This document shows positions 1 to 7,434 of a stretch of DNA of 8,621 nucleotides, piece by piece. The stretch lies in assembly GCA_028697515.1 (NCBI GenBank), contig JAQVEY010000077.1:1-8621 (forward strand), given 5' to 3'. Positions within the stretch are counted from its first letter, which is position 1. Every line of letters starts with the position of its first letter. The stretch is from Bacteroidales bacterium (lineage in GTDB: Bacteria > Bacteroidota > Bacteroidia > Bacteroidales > ML635J-15). The position numbers and the translations under genes are program-made. Below the pieces are notes generated by a model, which was given only the letters and a program-made list of their open reading frames with translations, did not search any database and was not told the origin of the DNA.

Positions 1-1
1 A

Positions 2-3000
2 TCTGGAGGTACTGTCACTTCTGAAGACATAGCAAAAATGCCTGGACGTTCGGCAGCTGCAGTTGCCACTACTGTCGGTGGTGTTTATTCCGAAGACGGC
101 GAAGTAGGTAGTATTAGAGGAGCTCGTTCAGAAGCTACCGTCTATTATGTTGACGGAGTTAAAGTAAGAGGAAGTTCTTCTGTGCCAAAATCAGCTATTG
201 AACAAGTTACCGTTATTACCGGTGGTCTTCCAGCAGAATATGGAGATGCTACTGGTGGTGTTATTAGTGTAACAACTAAAGGTCCGACTTCACAATATTT
301 TGGTGGAGCAGAAATTGTAACTTCTCAATTTCTCGATCCTTACGGTTATAATCTCGGTGGATTAATGATTTCAGGACCTATATGGTCAGTTGATGAAAAA
401 GGAAGCACTCGTAAAAGAACTGTTGCAGGTTTTCTATTATCTGCTGAAGCAAATTTTGTCAAAGACGGTAGCCCATCAGCTGTTGGTGAATGGAGAGCTA
501 ATGATGATATTATTGCAGCAATTAGAGAGAATCCTTTAAGATTAATTCAGACTGAAAGTGGTGCGATTATTTATCAAAATGCTCTATATCTACAGGAAGA
601 AGAGTTCAAGAATTATAAATACAGACAGAATGCTGAAAGTAAAGGTGTTAATGTAGCCGGAAAAATTGACGTTTCTCCAGTCAGAGATTTAAATCTTACT
701 TTTGGCGGAACTATTGATTATGACAATTCGAGATTGTATAATTATCGTAATCAATTATTTAACTCAGAAAACAATGGAACACAATTATATAATAACTGGA
801 GAATATATGGTCGTTTGACACAGAAATTCAGAGATAATAGTGATGAAGAGAAGGTTGCCATTATAAAAAATCCTTATTACTCTATTCAGGTAGATTACTC
901 AAAAACTTATGTAAAGCAATTTGATGATAAATTCCAGGATAACTTCTTTGAATATGGTTATGTTGGTAAATTTAATACTGCCCCTGAGAAATTTTATATG
1001 TGGGGAGTAGATACAGCTACAGGTTACGAAGGTTGGTTACAAGAAACTTATTTTTATCGTATAACAGATTATGAAGCAGGCACACTTAATCCTGATTTGT
1101 CAAGATATACAGAACAGTATTTTGATTATTTTGCTGATGATTATTATAAAGATGTAAATTCTTTAATGTCTAGCGGTGGATTACTAAATGGTATGAGTGC
1201 GCCAGGTATTTACCCAGGTATTGGACAAGATCCATATGGCTGGACCAGTCCAGGAAATCCATACACTAGTTATGTAATTAGCGATGCAACCCAATTCAGA
1301 GTATCTGCTGCTGGATCTGCAGATATTAAAAGCCACGAAATTAGCATAGGTTTTGAATTTGAACAAAGAAGCGACTCTTATTATGGACTCGCACCATTTG
1401 GCTTATGGACATTAGCTCGTGGGTTGACTAATAATCATATTCTTGAAAAAGATATTAATAGTCCAATTGTTTACCGTGATGCTAATGGTATTTTTATGGA
1501 TACTATAGATTATCCAAGATTATATAATGCAGAAGGTCAGGCTATGTTTGATAAGAGTTTTAGGGACGCTCTGGGATTACCGGTAGATGACCTTACATGG
1601 ATAGATGTTGATTCTTATGATCCTTCAACATTTGATATTAGTTGGTTTAGTGCAGATGAGCTGTTCAATCAGGGAAGTTCTTATGTCTCATATTATGGTT
1701 TTGATTATGCAGGTAATAAATTAACTTATAAGCCTACTTTTGATGACTTCTTTAATAAAACTGACGATAATGGATATAAATTAAGACCAATAGCTCCATT
1801 TGAACCTAATTATGTTGCAGGTTACATTCAGGATAAATTTGCTTTTAAAGATCTTATATTTAATATAGGTGTACGTATTGATAGGTACGATGCTAACCAA
1901 ATGGTATTGAAAGATCAGTTCCTATTGCATGAGGCTTATACTGTTGGCGATAGTGATGAGGCCGGATTAATTGCTAGTGTTACTCATCCTGAGAATATTC
2001 CTGATAATGCGGTTGTATATGTTAATGATATGAACAACCCAACCGCAATTAATGGTTATCGTGTTGGAAATGTTTGGTATAATGCTAGAGGAACTGAGGT
2101 GGAAAATCCTGCATCTATAGCCTCGGCTAACGGAATTGCACCATATCTGCTTGATCCGGATGCAGAATTAAACACTTCGGCTTTTGAGGATTATAAACCG
2201 CAAATAGTTGTTATGCCTCGTGTTTCATTTTCATTCCCGATATCTGATGAAGCTTTGTTTTTTGCACATTATGATATTTTATCAAAAAGACCTTCATATT
2301 CAAATCGTTTAAATCCGATTGAATATTTATATATTCGTCAATTAAACAATGACCTAATTAATAATCCAAATTTAAAAACAGAAAAAACTATAGATTATGA
2401 ATTAGGATTTCAGCAGAAATTAGGAAATACTTCATCCTTAAAATTATCAGCGTTTTATCGTGAAATGCGTGATATGCAGCAGGCAATAGCTGTTAACGGA
2501 GCTTATCCTGTTAATTATTTTACTTATGGAAATATTGACTTTGGTACAGTAAAAGGCTTTGGTGTAACTTATGATTTGCGTAGGACAGGTAATGTAACTT
2601 TAAGAGCATCATATACTTTGCAGTTTGCAAACGGTACTGGTTCTAGTTTTGAATCTGGTGCTGCTATTGTAAAGTCAAATAAACCTAACCTGAGAACAAC
2701 TTTACCTTTAGATTTTGATCAACGTAATAATCTTGCTATTACTTTTGATTATCGATATGGCGGTAAGGTATCTGGTTTACCCTATAACGGACCTAAAATT
2801 GCAGGGAAGAGTATTTTTGCTAATACTGGTGTGAATTTCGTAGTAAATAGTGGTTCGGGTTCACCTTATACCAAGAGAAATAAACCTGTAAATGGAAATG
2901 TAATAGGTTCAATAAACGGGTCAAGGAAACCATGGAGAACAACTATTAATATGCGAGCAGATAGGGATATTAAACTAAAACTTGCAGACAAGAAAGAAGA

Positions 3001-3262
3001 CGGTACAAAGGAAAAATATGCATATATGAATGTATATCTCGAAGTGTCTAATCTTTTAAATACAAGGAATGTTATTGATGTTTACTCATATACCGGTAAT
3101 GCAAATGATGACGGGTATTTGAATTTTGCAGATTATCAGACTCAGATTTCGACATTAAATGATGAGGAAGCATATAGAAATTATTATGCAATGTATATAA
3201 ATTCACCTGATAATTATAGTTTGCCAAGAACTATTAGATTGGGTGTGCAGTTTAGTTTTTAA
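2..3262 (+). CDS. TonB-dependent outer-membrane receptor, Oar-like (5' partial)
   Basis: This is a TonB-dependent receptor: a 22-stranded outer-membrane barrel closed by an N-terminal plug, normally powered by TonB-ExbBD. The frame is open through the left edge, giving 1086 visible residues (numbered from nt 2). The ATG at nt 38 is internal, because the codons before it (GGTVTSEDIAK) are already plug sequence. Signal peptide, TonB box and any carboxypeptidase-regulatory-like domain are outside the window. The plug covers about residues 1-95, with the typical YYVDGV at 48-53 and GGLPAEYGDATGGVISVTTK at 74-93. The rest is barrel with long Tyr/Asp-rich loops, including WIDVDSYDPS (533-542) and FSADELF (549-555), and AGYIQDKF (606-613) begins a well-conserved strand pair. 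It ends in IRLGVQFSF, the terminal-Phe strand expected for insertion by the BAM machinery. It contains no cysteine. The overall look is of the Oar-like group rather than a SusC nutrient porin, and no SusD-type lipoprotein follows. The ligand is unknown. It is probably the first visible gene of an operon with the next two. Confidence 0.93.
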   Translation, partial: SGGTVTSEDIAKMPGRSAAAVATTVGGVYSEDGEVGSIRGARSEATVYYVDGVKVRGSSSVPKSAIEQVTVITGGLPAEYGDATGGVISVTTKGPTSQYFGGAEIVTSQFLDPYGYNLGGLMISGPIWSVDEKGSTRKRTVAGFLLSAEANFVKDGSPSAVGEWRANDDIIAAIRENPLRLIQTESGAIIYQNALYLQEEEFKNYKYRQNAESKGVNVAGKIDVSPVRDLNLTFGGTIDYDNSRLYNYRNQLFNSENNGTQLYNNWRIYGRLTQKFRDNSDEEKVAIIKNPYYSIQVDYSKTYVKQFDDKFQDNFFEYGYVGKFNTAPEKFYMWGVDTATGYEGWLQETYFYRITDYEAGTLNPDLSRYTEQYFDYFADDYYKDVNSLMSSGGLLNGMSAPGIYPGIGQDPYGWTSPGNPYTSYVISDATQFRVSAAGSADIKSHEISIGFEFEQRSDSYYGLAPFGLWTLARGLTNNHILEKDINSPIVYRDANGIFMDTIDYPRLYNAEGQAMFDKSFRDALGLPVDDLTWIDVDSYDPSTFDISWFSADELFNQGSSYVSYYGFDYAGNKLTYKPTFDDFFNKTDDNGYKLRPIAPFEPNYVAGYIQDKFAFKDLIFNIGVRIDRYDANQMVLKDQFLLHEAYTVGDSDEAGLIASVTHPENIPDNAVVYVNDMNNPTAINGYRVGNVWYNARGTEVENPASIASANGIAPYLLDPDAELNTSAFEDYKPQIVVMPRVSFSFPISDEALFFAHYDILSKRPSYSNRLNPIEYLYIRQLNNDLINNPNLKTEKTIDYELGFQQKLGNTSSLKLSAFYREMRDMQQAIAVNGAYPVNYFTYGNIDFGTVKGFGVTYDLRRTGNVTLRASYTLQFANGTGSSFESGAAIVKSNKPNLRTTLPLDFDQRNNLAITFDYRYGGKVSGLPYNGPKIAGKSIFANTGVNFVVNSGSGSPYTKRNKPVNGNVIGSINGSRKPWRTTINMRADRDIKLKLADKKEDGTKEKYAYMNVYLEVSNLLNTRNVIDVYSYTGNANDDGYLNFADYQTQISTLNDEEAYRNYYAMYINSPDNYSLPRTIRLGVQFSF

Positions 3263-3274
3263 TTTTAAGTATTG

Positions 3275-3291
3275 AATATAAAATACAGTAT
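3275..3291 (+). promoter_or_regulatory. A/T-rich translation leader without Shine-Dalgarno, before the giant secreted-protein gene
   Basis: The 29-nt gap between the receptor stop and the next ATG holds no purine-rich Shine-Dalgarno sequence. Instead it has AATATAAAATACAGTAT directly before the ATG. Nearly the same string precedes the third gene (7416-7434), with TACAG ending 3 nt before this start and 4 nt before the other. Bacteroidota commonly start translation from unstructured A-rich leaders, so this is probably the ribosome-loading region. There is no room for a full Bacteroidota promoter (TTTG around -33 and TAnnTTTG around -7) inside the gap, which favours read-through from the receptor gene. 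Confidence 0.4.
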
Positions 3292-6200
3292 ATGAAAAAT
3301 TTTAAGAGAATTATAGTTTTTACAGTTCTTTTATCTGTATCAAATATTATTTTGGCAGACAAATGGAAGGGGGAAGTTAATCCTGCTCCTACAACCAGAG
3401 CGACAGCAGGTTGTGACCCGGCAAGAACTTCGACAGAATTAGGTATTAATAATGTTAGATCTCTGATTCATACCGGAGGTGATATGTGGTGGGATTTGCA
3501 AGGGAAAGCATATTATATTGTTCCTGCTGATGGTGATGCAAGTGCTTTGTTTGCAGGTGCTATTTGGGTTGGTGGTAAGGACGTTAATGGACAGCTAAAA
3601 ATTGCTGCACAGCGTTTTAGACAGGATGGATATGATTATTGGCCCGGACCACTAACAATAGAAGGATTTGCTTATGTTAGCCCTGAAATCTGTCGTGAAT
3701 ATGACAAGCATTTTGCAATAAGTAAAGCTATGGTTAAAGAATTTAGGGAATGGTGGAAATGTACTCAGGATCCAGAAAATTGCAATGTTGAGGAAGAGTT
3801 TCCCGGTTACCAGATACCCGAAATTATAATGGATTGGCCTGCTCACGGACCTGCAGGTGGATATGCTTACGATCTTGCTCCTTGGTGGGATGTAGATGGT
3901 AATGGATATTATGATCCTCTTCAAGGAGATTTTCCATATTACGAATTCCCTAATGAGGGTATTACAAATGACCCAGACTGCAGACGTCCAAGAGGACAAG
4001 CAAGCAGATTGTTTGGTGATTACACTTTATGGTGGGTTTATAATGATAAAGGTAATATTCACACCGAATCAGGAGGTGCTGCCATTGGTATGGAATTCAG
4101 AGCACAAGCATTTGCATTTACAACAAATGATGAGTTAAATGATATGACCTTTGGAAATTATAATATTATAAATAGATCTACTTATATTTTGACTGATACA
4201 TATTTTGGCGTTTGGACAGATGCTGATTTGGGTTACGCTCGAGATGATTACACAGGTTGCGATGTTCAAAGAGGTTTAGGATATATGTATAATGGTGATG
4301 ATTTTGATGAATCATCGGGTGGTATTATTGGTTATGGAGAACAACCTCCTGCAATTGGAATTGATTTCTTCGAGGGACCTTACCAAGATCCTGACGGTCT
4401 TGATAACCCAACCTCATATGATACTGTTAATGGTGTTAAGGTTTTAAATTGTTCAAGAGGTGATATTCTGAATGGAAATATCAATGGCCTTAATTTTGAA
4501 GATGGCGAGAAGGATAATGAAAGATGGGGAATGAGAAGATTCTTATATAATAATAATCGTGCCGGTAACCCTGCCACTTTTGATCCTAAAACAGCTATTG
4601 AACATTATAATTATTTAACTGGATTATGGCTTGATGGTACTCCTCTGTGTTATGGAGGAACAGGTCATTATCAAGGTGGTGGAGATATTAGTACGCCAAC
4701 AGATTTTATGTTTCCAGGCAAACCTACAACTGACCCATGCGGATGGGGACAAGGTGGAATACCTATGCCTGACTGGTCTGAAGAAACTGAGGAAAATCCT
4801 GCTGAAGATAGGCGTTTTGTACAATCTGCAGGACCGTTTACTCTAACTCCAGGACAAGTAAATGATATTACTGTTGGAGCAGTATATGCACGTGCCCCTT
4901 CGGGTGGTCCTTGGGCATCTGTTGAGGCTGTGCGAAAAGCAGATGATAAGGCACAGATTTTATTCGAAAATTGTTTCCGCGTACTTGATGGTCCGGATGC
5001 ACCTGAATTGAAAATTATTGAAATGGATAAGAGATTAATTTTCCACATTTATAATAAATCTGGAAGTAATAATTATTTGGAAGAATATATTGAAAAAGAT
5101 CCTTCAATAATATGTTCACCAGATATTGATCCATGCGATGAATATTATAGATTCCAAGGATATCAGGTATTTCAGTATAAAAATGGATCTGTAAGCATTT
5201 CAGACAGATATAATAATTCATTAGTCAGACAGGTATTCCAATGCGATATTAAAGATGATATTGCTCAAATAGTGAATTATACATGGTCGGATGAACTTAT
5301 GGCTAATGTTCCTGTAGAAGAAGTTAATGGTCTTAATACTGGAATTGTTCATACTTTTGTTTTACAAGATGATGAATTTGCATCAGGGGATTCAAGATTA
5401 ATAAACAACAGAGAATATTATTATACTGTGATTGCTTACGGTTATAATAACAGTTTGTTGTATAATCAATCAATTCAGGAAACCTTTAATGGACAAAAGA
5501 AGCCATATTTAGCAGGTCGTAATAATATTAAGAGATACGTTGCTATTCCACACATTAACGATGCAGATTCAGATGGCACTGTAATGCAGTGTGATTATGG
5601 AGATGGTTTACAGGTAACTATGTATGAAGGACATGGAAATGCTAATAATATTATTGAACTTTCAGACGAAACTGTTGAAGAAATTATGTCTGGATATCCA
5701 TGGAAAGCTTCAAAAAGAGTTTATAAGAACGGAATGGGACCAATTAATGTTAAAATTATTGACCCACTCAATGTTCCTGATGATGTTTATACTTTAAAAT
5801 TTGCTGACACTGCTAAGATTAATTCATTTGGAGTAATTGGAACTTCTTATTCTGAATTGACAAATAGTAATTTCACTCCTTTCTATTATACTATATATTT
5901 CTCTGACGGTGGTTCTGTAGATAGTGAGGTTGCAGTACAATATGGTGCAGGAAATGAACAATTGTTTATGGATTTAGGACTATCTGTAACAATTTCACAA
6001 GAAGACTATGCAGGAGCAAAAGGAAGAAATGAATTTCAGAATGGATTCCTTACTGCAAGTTACGAATTTGCTGATGAAACAAAACCTTGGTTATGGTTTT
6101 TACCTGATGGCGATAATCAGGATGCTATGAACTGGATTAGAGTTGGTACATATTCAAGTAATGAAATAGGAGAGTGCCCGGATAAGAGATGGGACGATTT

Positions 6201-7407
6201 AATCGGTTGGGATCCAAAACAGTATTTTGAAAAGATACTTGGCGGTACATGGGCACCATTTAGGTTTACTTATAGTGGTCAATATGGTATTTCTCTCGGC
6301 GGTGCAAGGAACTTCCAGAATATCACCAAATATGAACCTTTGTCAAGTATAGACCTTGTTATTACAAGTGATAAATCGAAATGGACAAGATCATGTGTTG
6401 TTGAATTATGTGAAAATGAATGGACTACTGACGATTGTGGACTACCAAAAGAGGTTACTCCTTGGATAAATTATTTAAGTCGTGGTAATGCAAAGAAATT
6501 CGCATTAAGAAAAGATCCTTCAGTTGATAAAGAAGGTAATGTTGTTGCCGGTGATACTACTCATGGTTTAAGTTGGTTCCCGGGTTATGCAATAGATATG
6601 CGTACAGGAGAAAGACTTAATATCGTTTTTGGTGAAGATTCATGGTTGATAGGAGATAATGGTACAGATATGATGTGGAATCCATCATCAAATATTTACT
6701 CTAGTACAGGTCCTGTTTTTGGTGGTAAACACTATATTTATATAATGGGTAATAATCAAAATTTCCCAAATGCAGTTTTCAATGCCCCGGCATATGATTC
6801 TTGCAAATGGATTTATGATAACTTACTTTTGTATGAAGAAACGGGAGTGGCTACAACTAGTCTTAACAGAGCTTGGGCAGGTGCAATGTGGTGTGCAATA
6901 CCTCTACAAAATCCTGATTTCGATTTTCTTGCAACAGATGTCCATATTAAAATTAGGGTTGCAACACCATATCATAAAGCTATGGAAGAATTTGCAGTCG
7001 AAGATCCCGAAAATGATAATTTCCCATACTTTGAGTTTACAACAGCTGACGTAAAAACGATAAAGTCTCACAATGAAACAGCAGTTAGTGCTTTGGATCT
7101 TATCAGAGTTGTGCCAAATCCATATTATGGGAATTCATATTATGAGCACAATCAGTTGGATAATTATGTGAGAATAACTAATCTACCACAAACATGTGTG
7201 ATTTCAATTTACAACGCTAGTGGAGCTTTGGTTAGAAAATTCAATAAAGACAATGATAATCCATTTGTAGAGTGGGATTTAAAGAATTCATACGGTATTT
7301 CAATAGCCAGTGGAGTTTATATCGTTCATATTGATGCTCCGGGAATAGGAGAGAAGGTGGTAAAATGGTTTGGAGCATTAAGACCGGTAGATTTAAATAA
7401 TTTCTAA
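3292..7407 (+). CDS. Giant exported protein with FlgD-like/T9SS-like C-terminal domain, function unknown
   Basis: A 1371-residue exported protein of unknown function. Residues 1-22 form a signal peptide (basic MKNFKR, hydrophobic core, likely cut after ILA); no lipobox Cys follows, so it is not a SusD-like lipoprotein. Visible modules: a calcium-loop-like DVDGNGYYD (200-208); a block with GVWTDADLGYARDDYTGCD (306-324), GYMYNGDDFD (330-339) and YGEQPPAIGIDFFEGP (348-363); a probable fibronectin-III-like region from about 566 to 720 ending in REYYYTVIAYGYN; a second acidic loop DADSDG (757-762); and a block with SDKSKWTRSC (1026-1035) and SWFPGYAIDMRTGERLN (1094-1110). The end (about 1272-1371) is FlgD-like: VVPNPYYG, VEWDLKNSYG, SGVYIVHI, resembling T9SS sorting domains, but followed by a tail KWFGALRPVDLNNF. 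It has 21 cysteines, all beyond the signal peptide, which suggests disulfides outside the cytoplasm. I see no catalytic motif. I infer surface display or secretion, perhaps through the PorV-like protein encoded 27 nt downstream. The reading frame and export are secure; the T9SS route is likely but unproven. Confidence 0.92.
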   Translation: MKNFKRIIVFTVLLSVSNIILADKWKGEVNPAPTTRATAGCDPARTSTELGINNVRSLIHTGGDMWWDLQGKAYYIVPADGDASALFAGAIWVGGKDVNGQLKIAAQRFRQDGYDYWPGPLTIEGFAYVSPEICREYDKHFAISKAMVKEFREWWKCTQDPENCNVEEEFPGYQIPEIIMDWPAHGPAGGYAYDLAPWWDVDGNGYYDPLQGDFPYYEFPNEGITNDPDCRRPRGQASRLFGDYTLWWVYNDKGNIHTESGGAAIGMEFRAQAFAFTTNDELNDMTFGNYNIINRSTYILTDTYFGVWTDADLGYARDDYTGCDVQRGLGYMYNGDDFDESSGGIIGYGEQPPAIGIDFFEGPYQDPDGLDNPTSYDTVNGVKVLNCSRGDILNGNINGLNFEDGEKDNERWGMRRFLYNNNRAGNPATFDPKTAIEHYNYLTGLWLDGTPLCYGGTGHYQGGGDISTPTDFMFPGKPTTDPCGWGQGGIPMPDWSEETEENPAEDRRFVQSAGPFTLTPGQVNDITVGAVYARAPSGGPWASVEAVRKADDKAQILFENCFRVLDGPDAPELKIIEMDKRLIFHIYNKSGSNNYLEEYIEKDPSIICSPDIDPCDEYYRFQGYQVFQYKNGSVSISDRYNNSLVRQVFQCDIKDDIAQIVNYTWSDELMANVPVEEVNGLNTGIVHTFVLQDDEFASGDSRLINNREYYYTVIAYGYNNSLLYNQSIQETFNGQKKPYLAGRNNIKRYVAIPHINDADSDGTVMQCDYGDGLQVTMYEGHGNANNIIELSDETVEEIMSGYPWKASKRVYKNGMGPINVKIIDPLNVPDDVYTLKFADTAKINSFGVIGTSYSELTNSNFTPFYYTIYFSDGGSVDSEVAVQYGAGNEQLFMDLGLSVTISQEDYAGAKGRNEFQNGFLTASYEFADETKPWLWFLPDGDNQDAMNWIRVGTYSSNEIGECPDKRWDDLIGWDPKQYFEKILGGTWAPFRFTYSGQYGISLGGARNFQNITKYEPLSSIDLVITSDKSKWTRSCVVELCENEWTTDDCGLPKEVTPWINYLSRGNAKKFALRKDPSVDKEGNVVAGDTTHGLSWFPGYAIDMRTGERLNIVFGEDSWLIGDNGTDMMWNPSSNIYSSTGPVFGGKHYIYIMGNNQNFPNAVFNAPAYDSCKWIYDNLLLYEETGVATTSLNRAWAGAMWCAIPLQNPDFDFLATDVHIKIRVATPYHKAMEEFAVEDPENDNFPYFEFTTADVKTIKSHNETAVSALDLIRVVPNPYYGNSYYEHNQLDNYVRITNLPQTCVISIYNASGALVRKFNKDNDNPFVEWDLKNSYGISIASGVYIVHIDAPGIGEKVVKWFGALRPVDLNNF

Positions 7408-7415
7408 AATTTTGT

Positions 7416-7434
7416 AATATAAATATACAGCAAT
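7416..7434 (+). promoter_or_regulatory. A/T-rich translation leader without Shine-Dalgarno, before the PorV-like gene
   Basis: The 27-nt gap contains AATATAAATATACAGCAAT directly before the ATG, nearly the same as the leader of the preceding gene (3275-3291). The likeness continues through ATGAAAAATTT, the first eleven bases of both genes. No Shine-Dalgarno sequence is visible. It probably serves ribosome loading on a shared transcript. In DNA this A/T-rich, part of the likeness could be chance. Confidence 0.4.

Noticed and set aside
38..40. ATG as the start of the receptor gene
   Set aside because: The same frame is open back to nt 2 and the preceding residues (GGTVTSEDIAK) are normal plug-domain sequence, so this Met is internal and the gene begins outside the window.
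3652..3999. Minus-strand open frame of 115 codons
   Set aside because: It lies fully inside the well-supported giant-protein gene, has low-complexity Ile/Ser composition and no recognisable domain or start context.
4671..5048. Minus-strand open frame of 125 codons
   Set aside because: Antisense to the giant-protein gene in a Gly/Pro-rich stretch; its Pro/Ser-rich composition mirrors the sense codons and nothing else supports it.
2..7407. SusC/SusD glycan-uptake pair
   Set aside because: The second gene has a signal peptide without a lipobox cysteine, is more than twice the length of a SusD, shows no SusD-like helical repeat character and ends in a FlgD-like/T9SS-like domain.
7408..7434. Internal promoter before the PorV-like gene (TTTG at 7411-7414)
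   Set aside because: A Bacteroidota promoter needs a second element, TAnnTTTG, about 19 bp downstream plus room for a transcript start; neither fits before the ATG at 7435.
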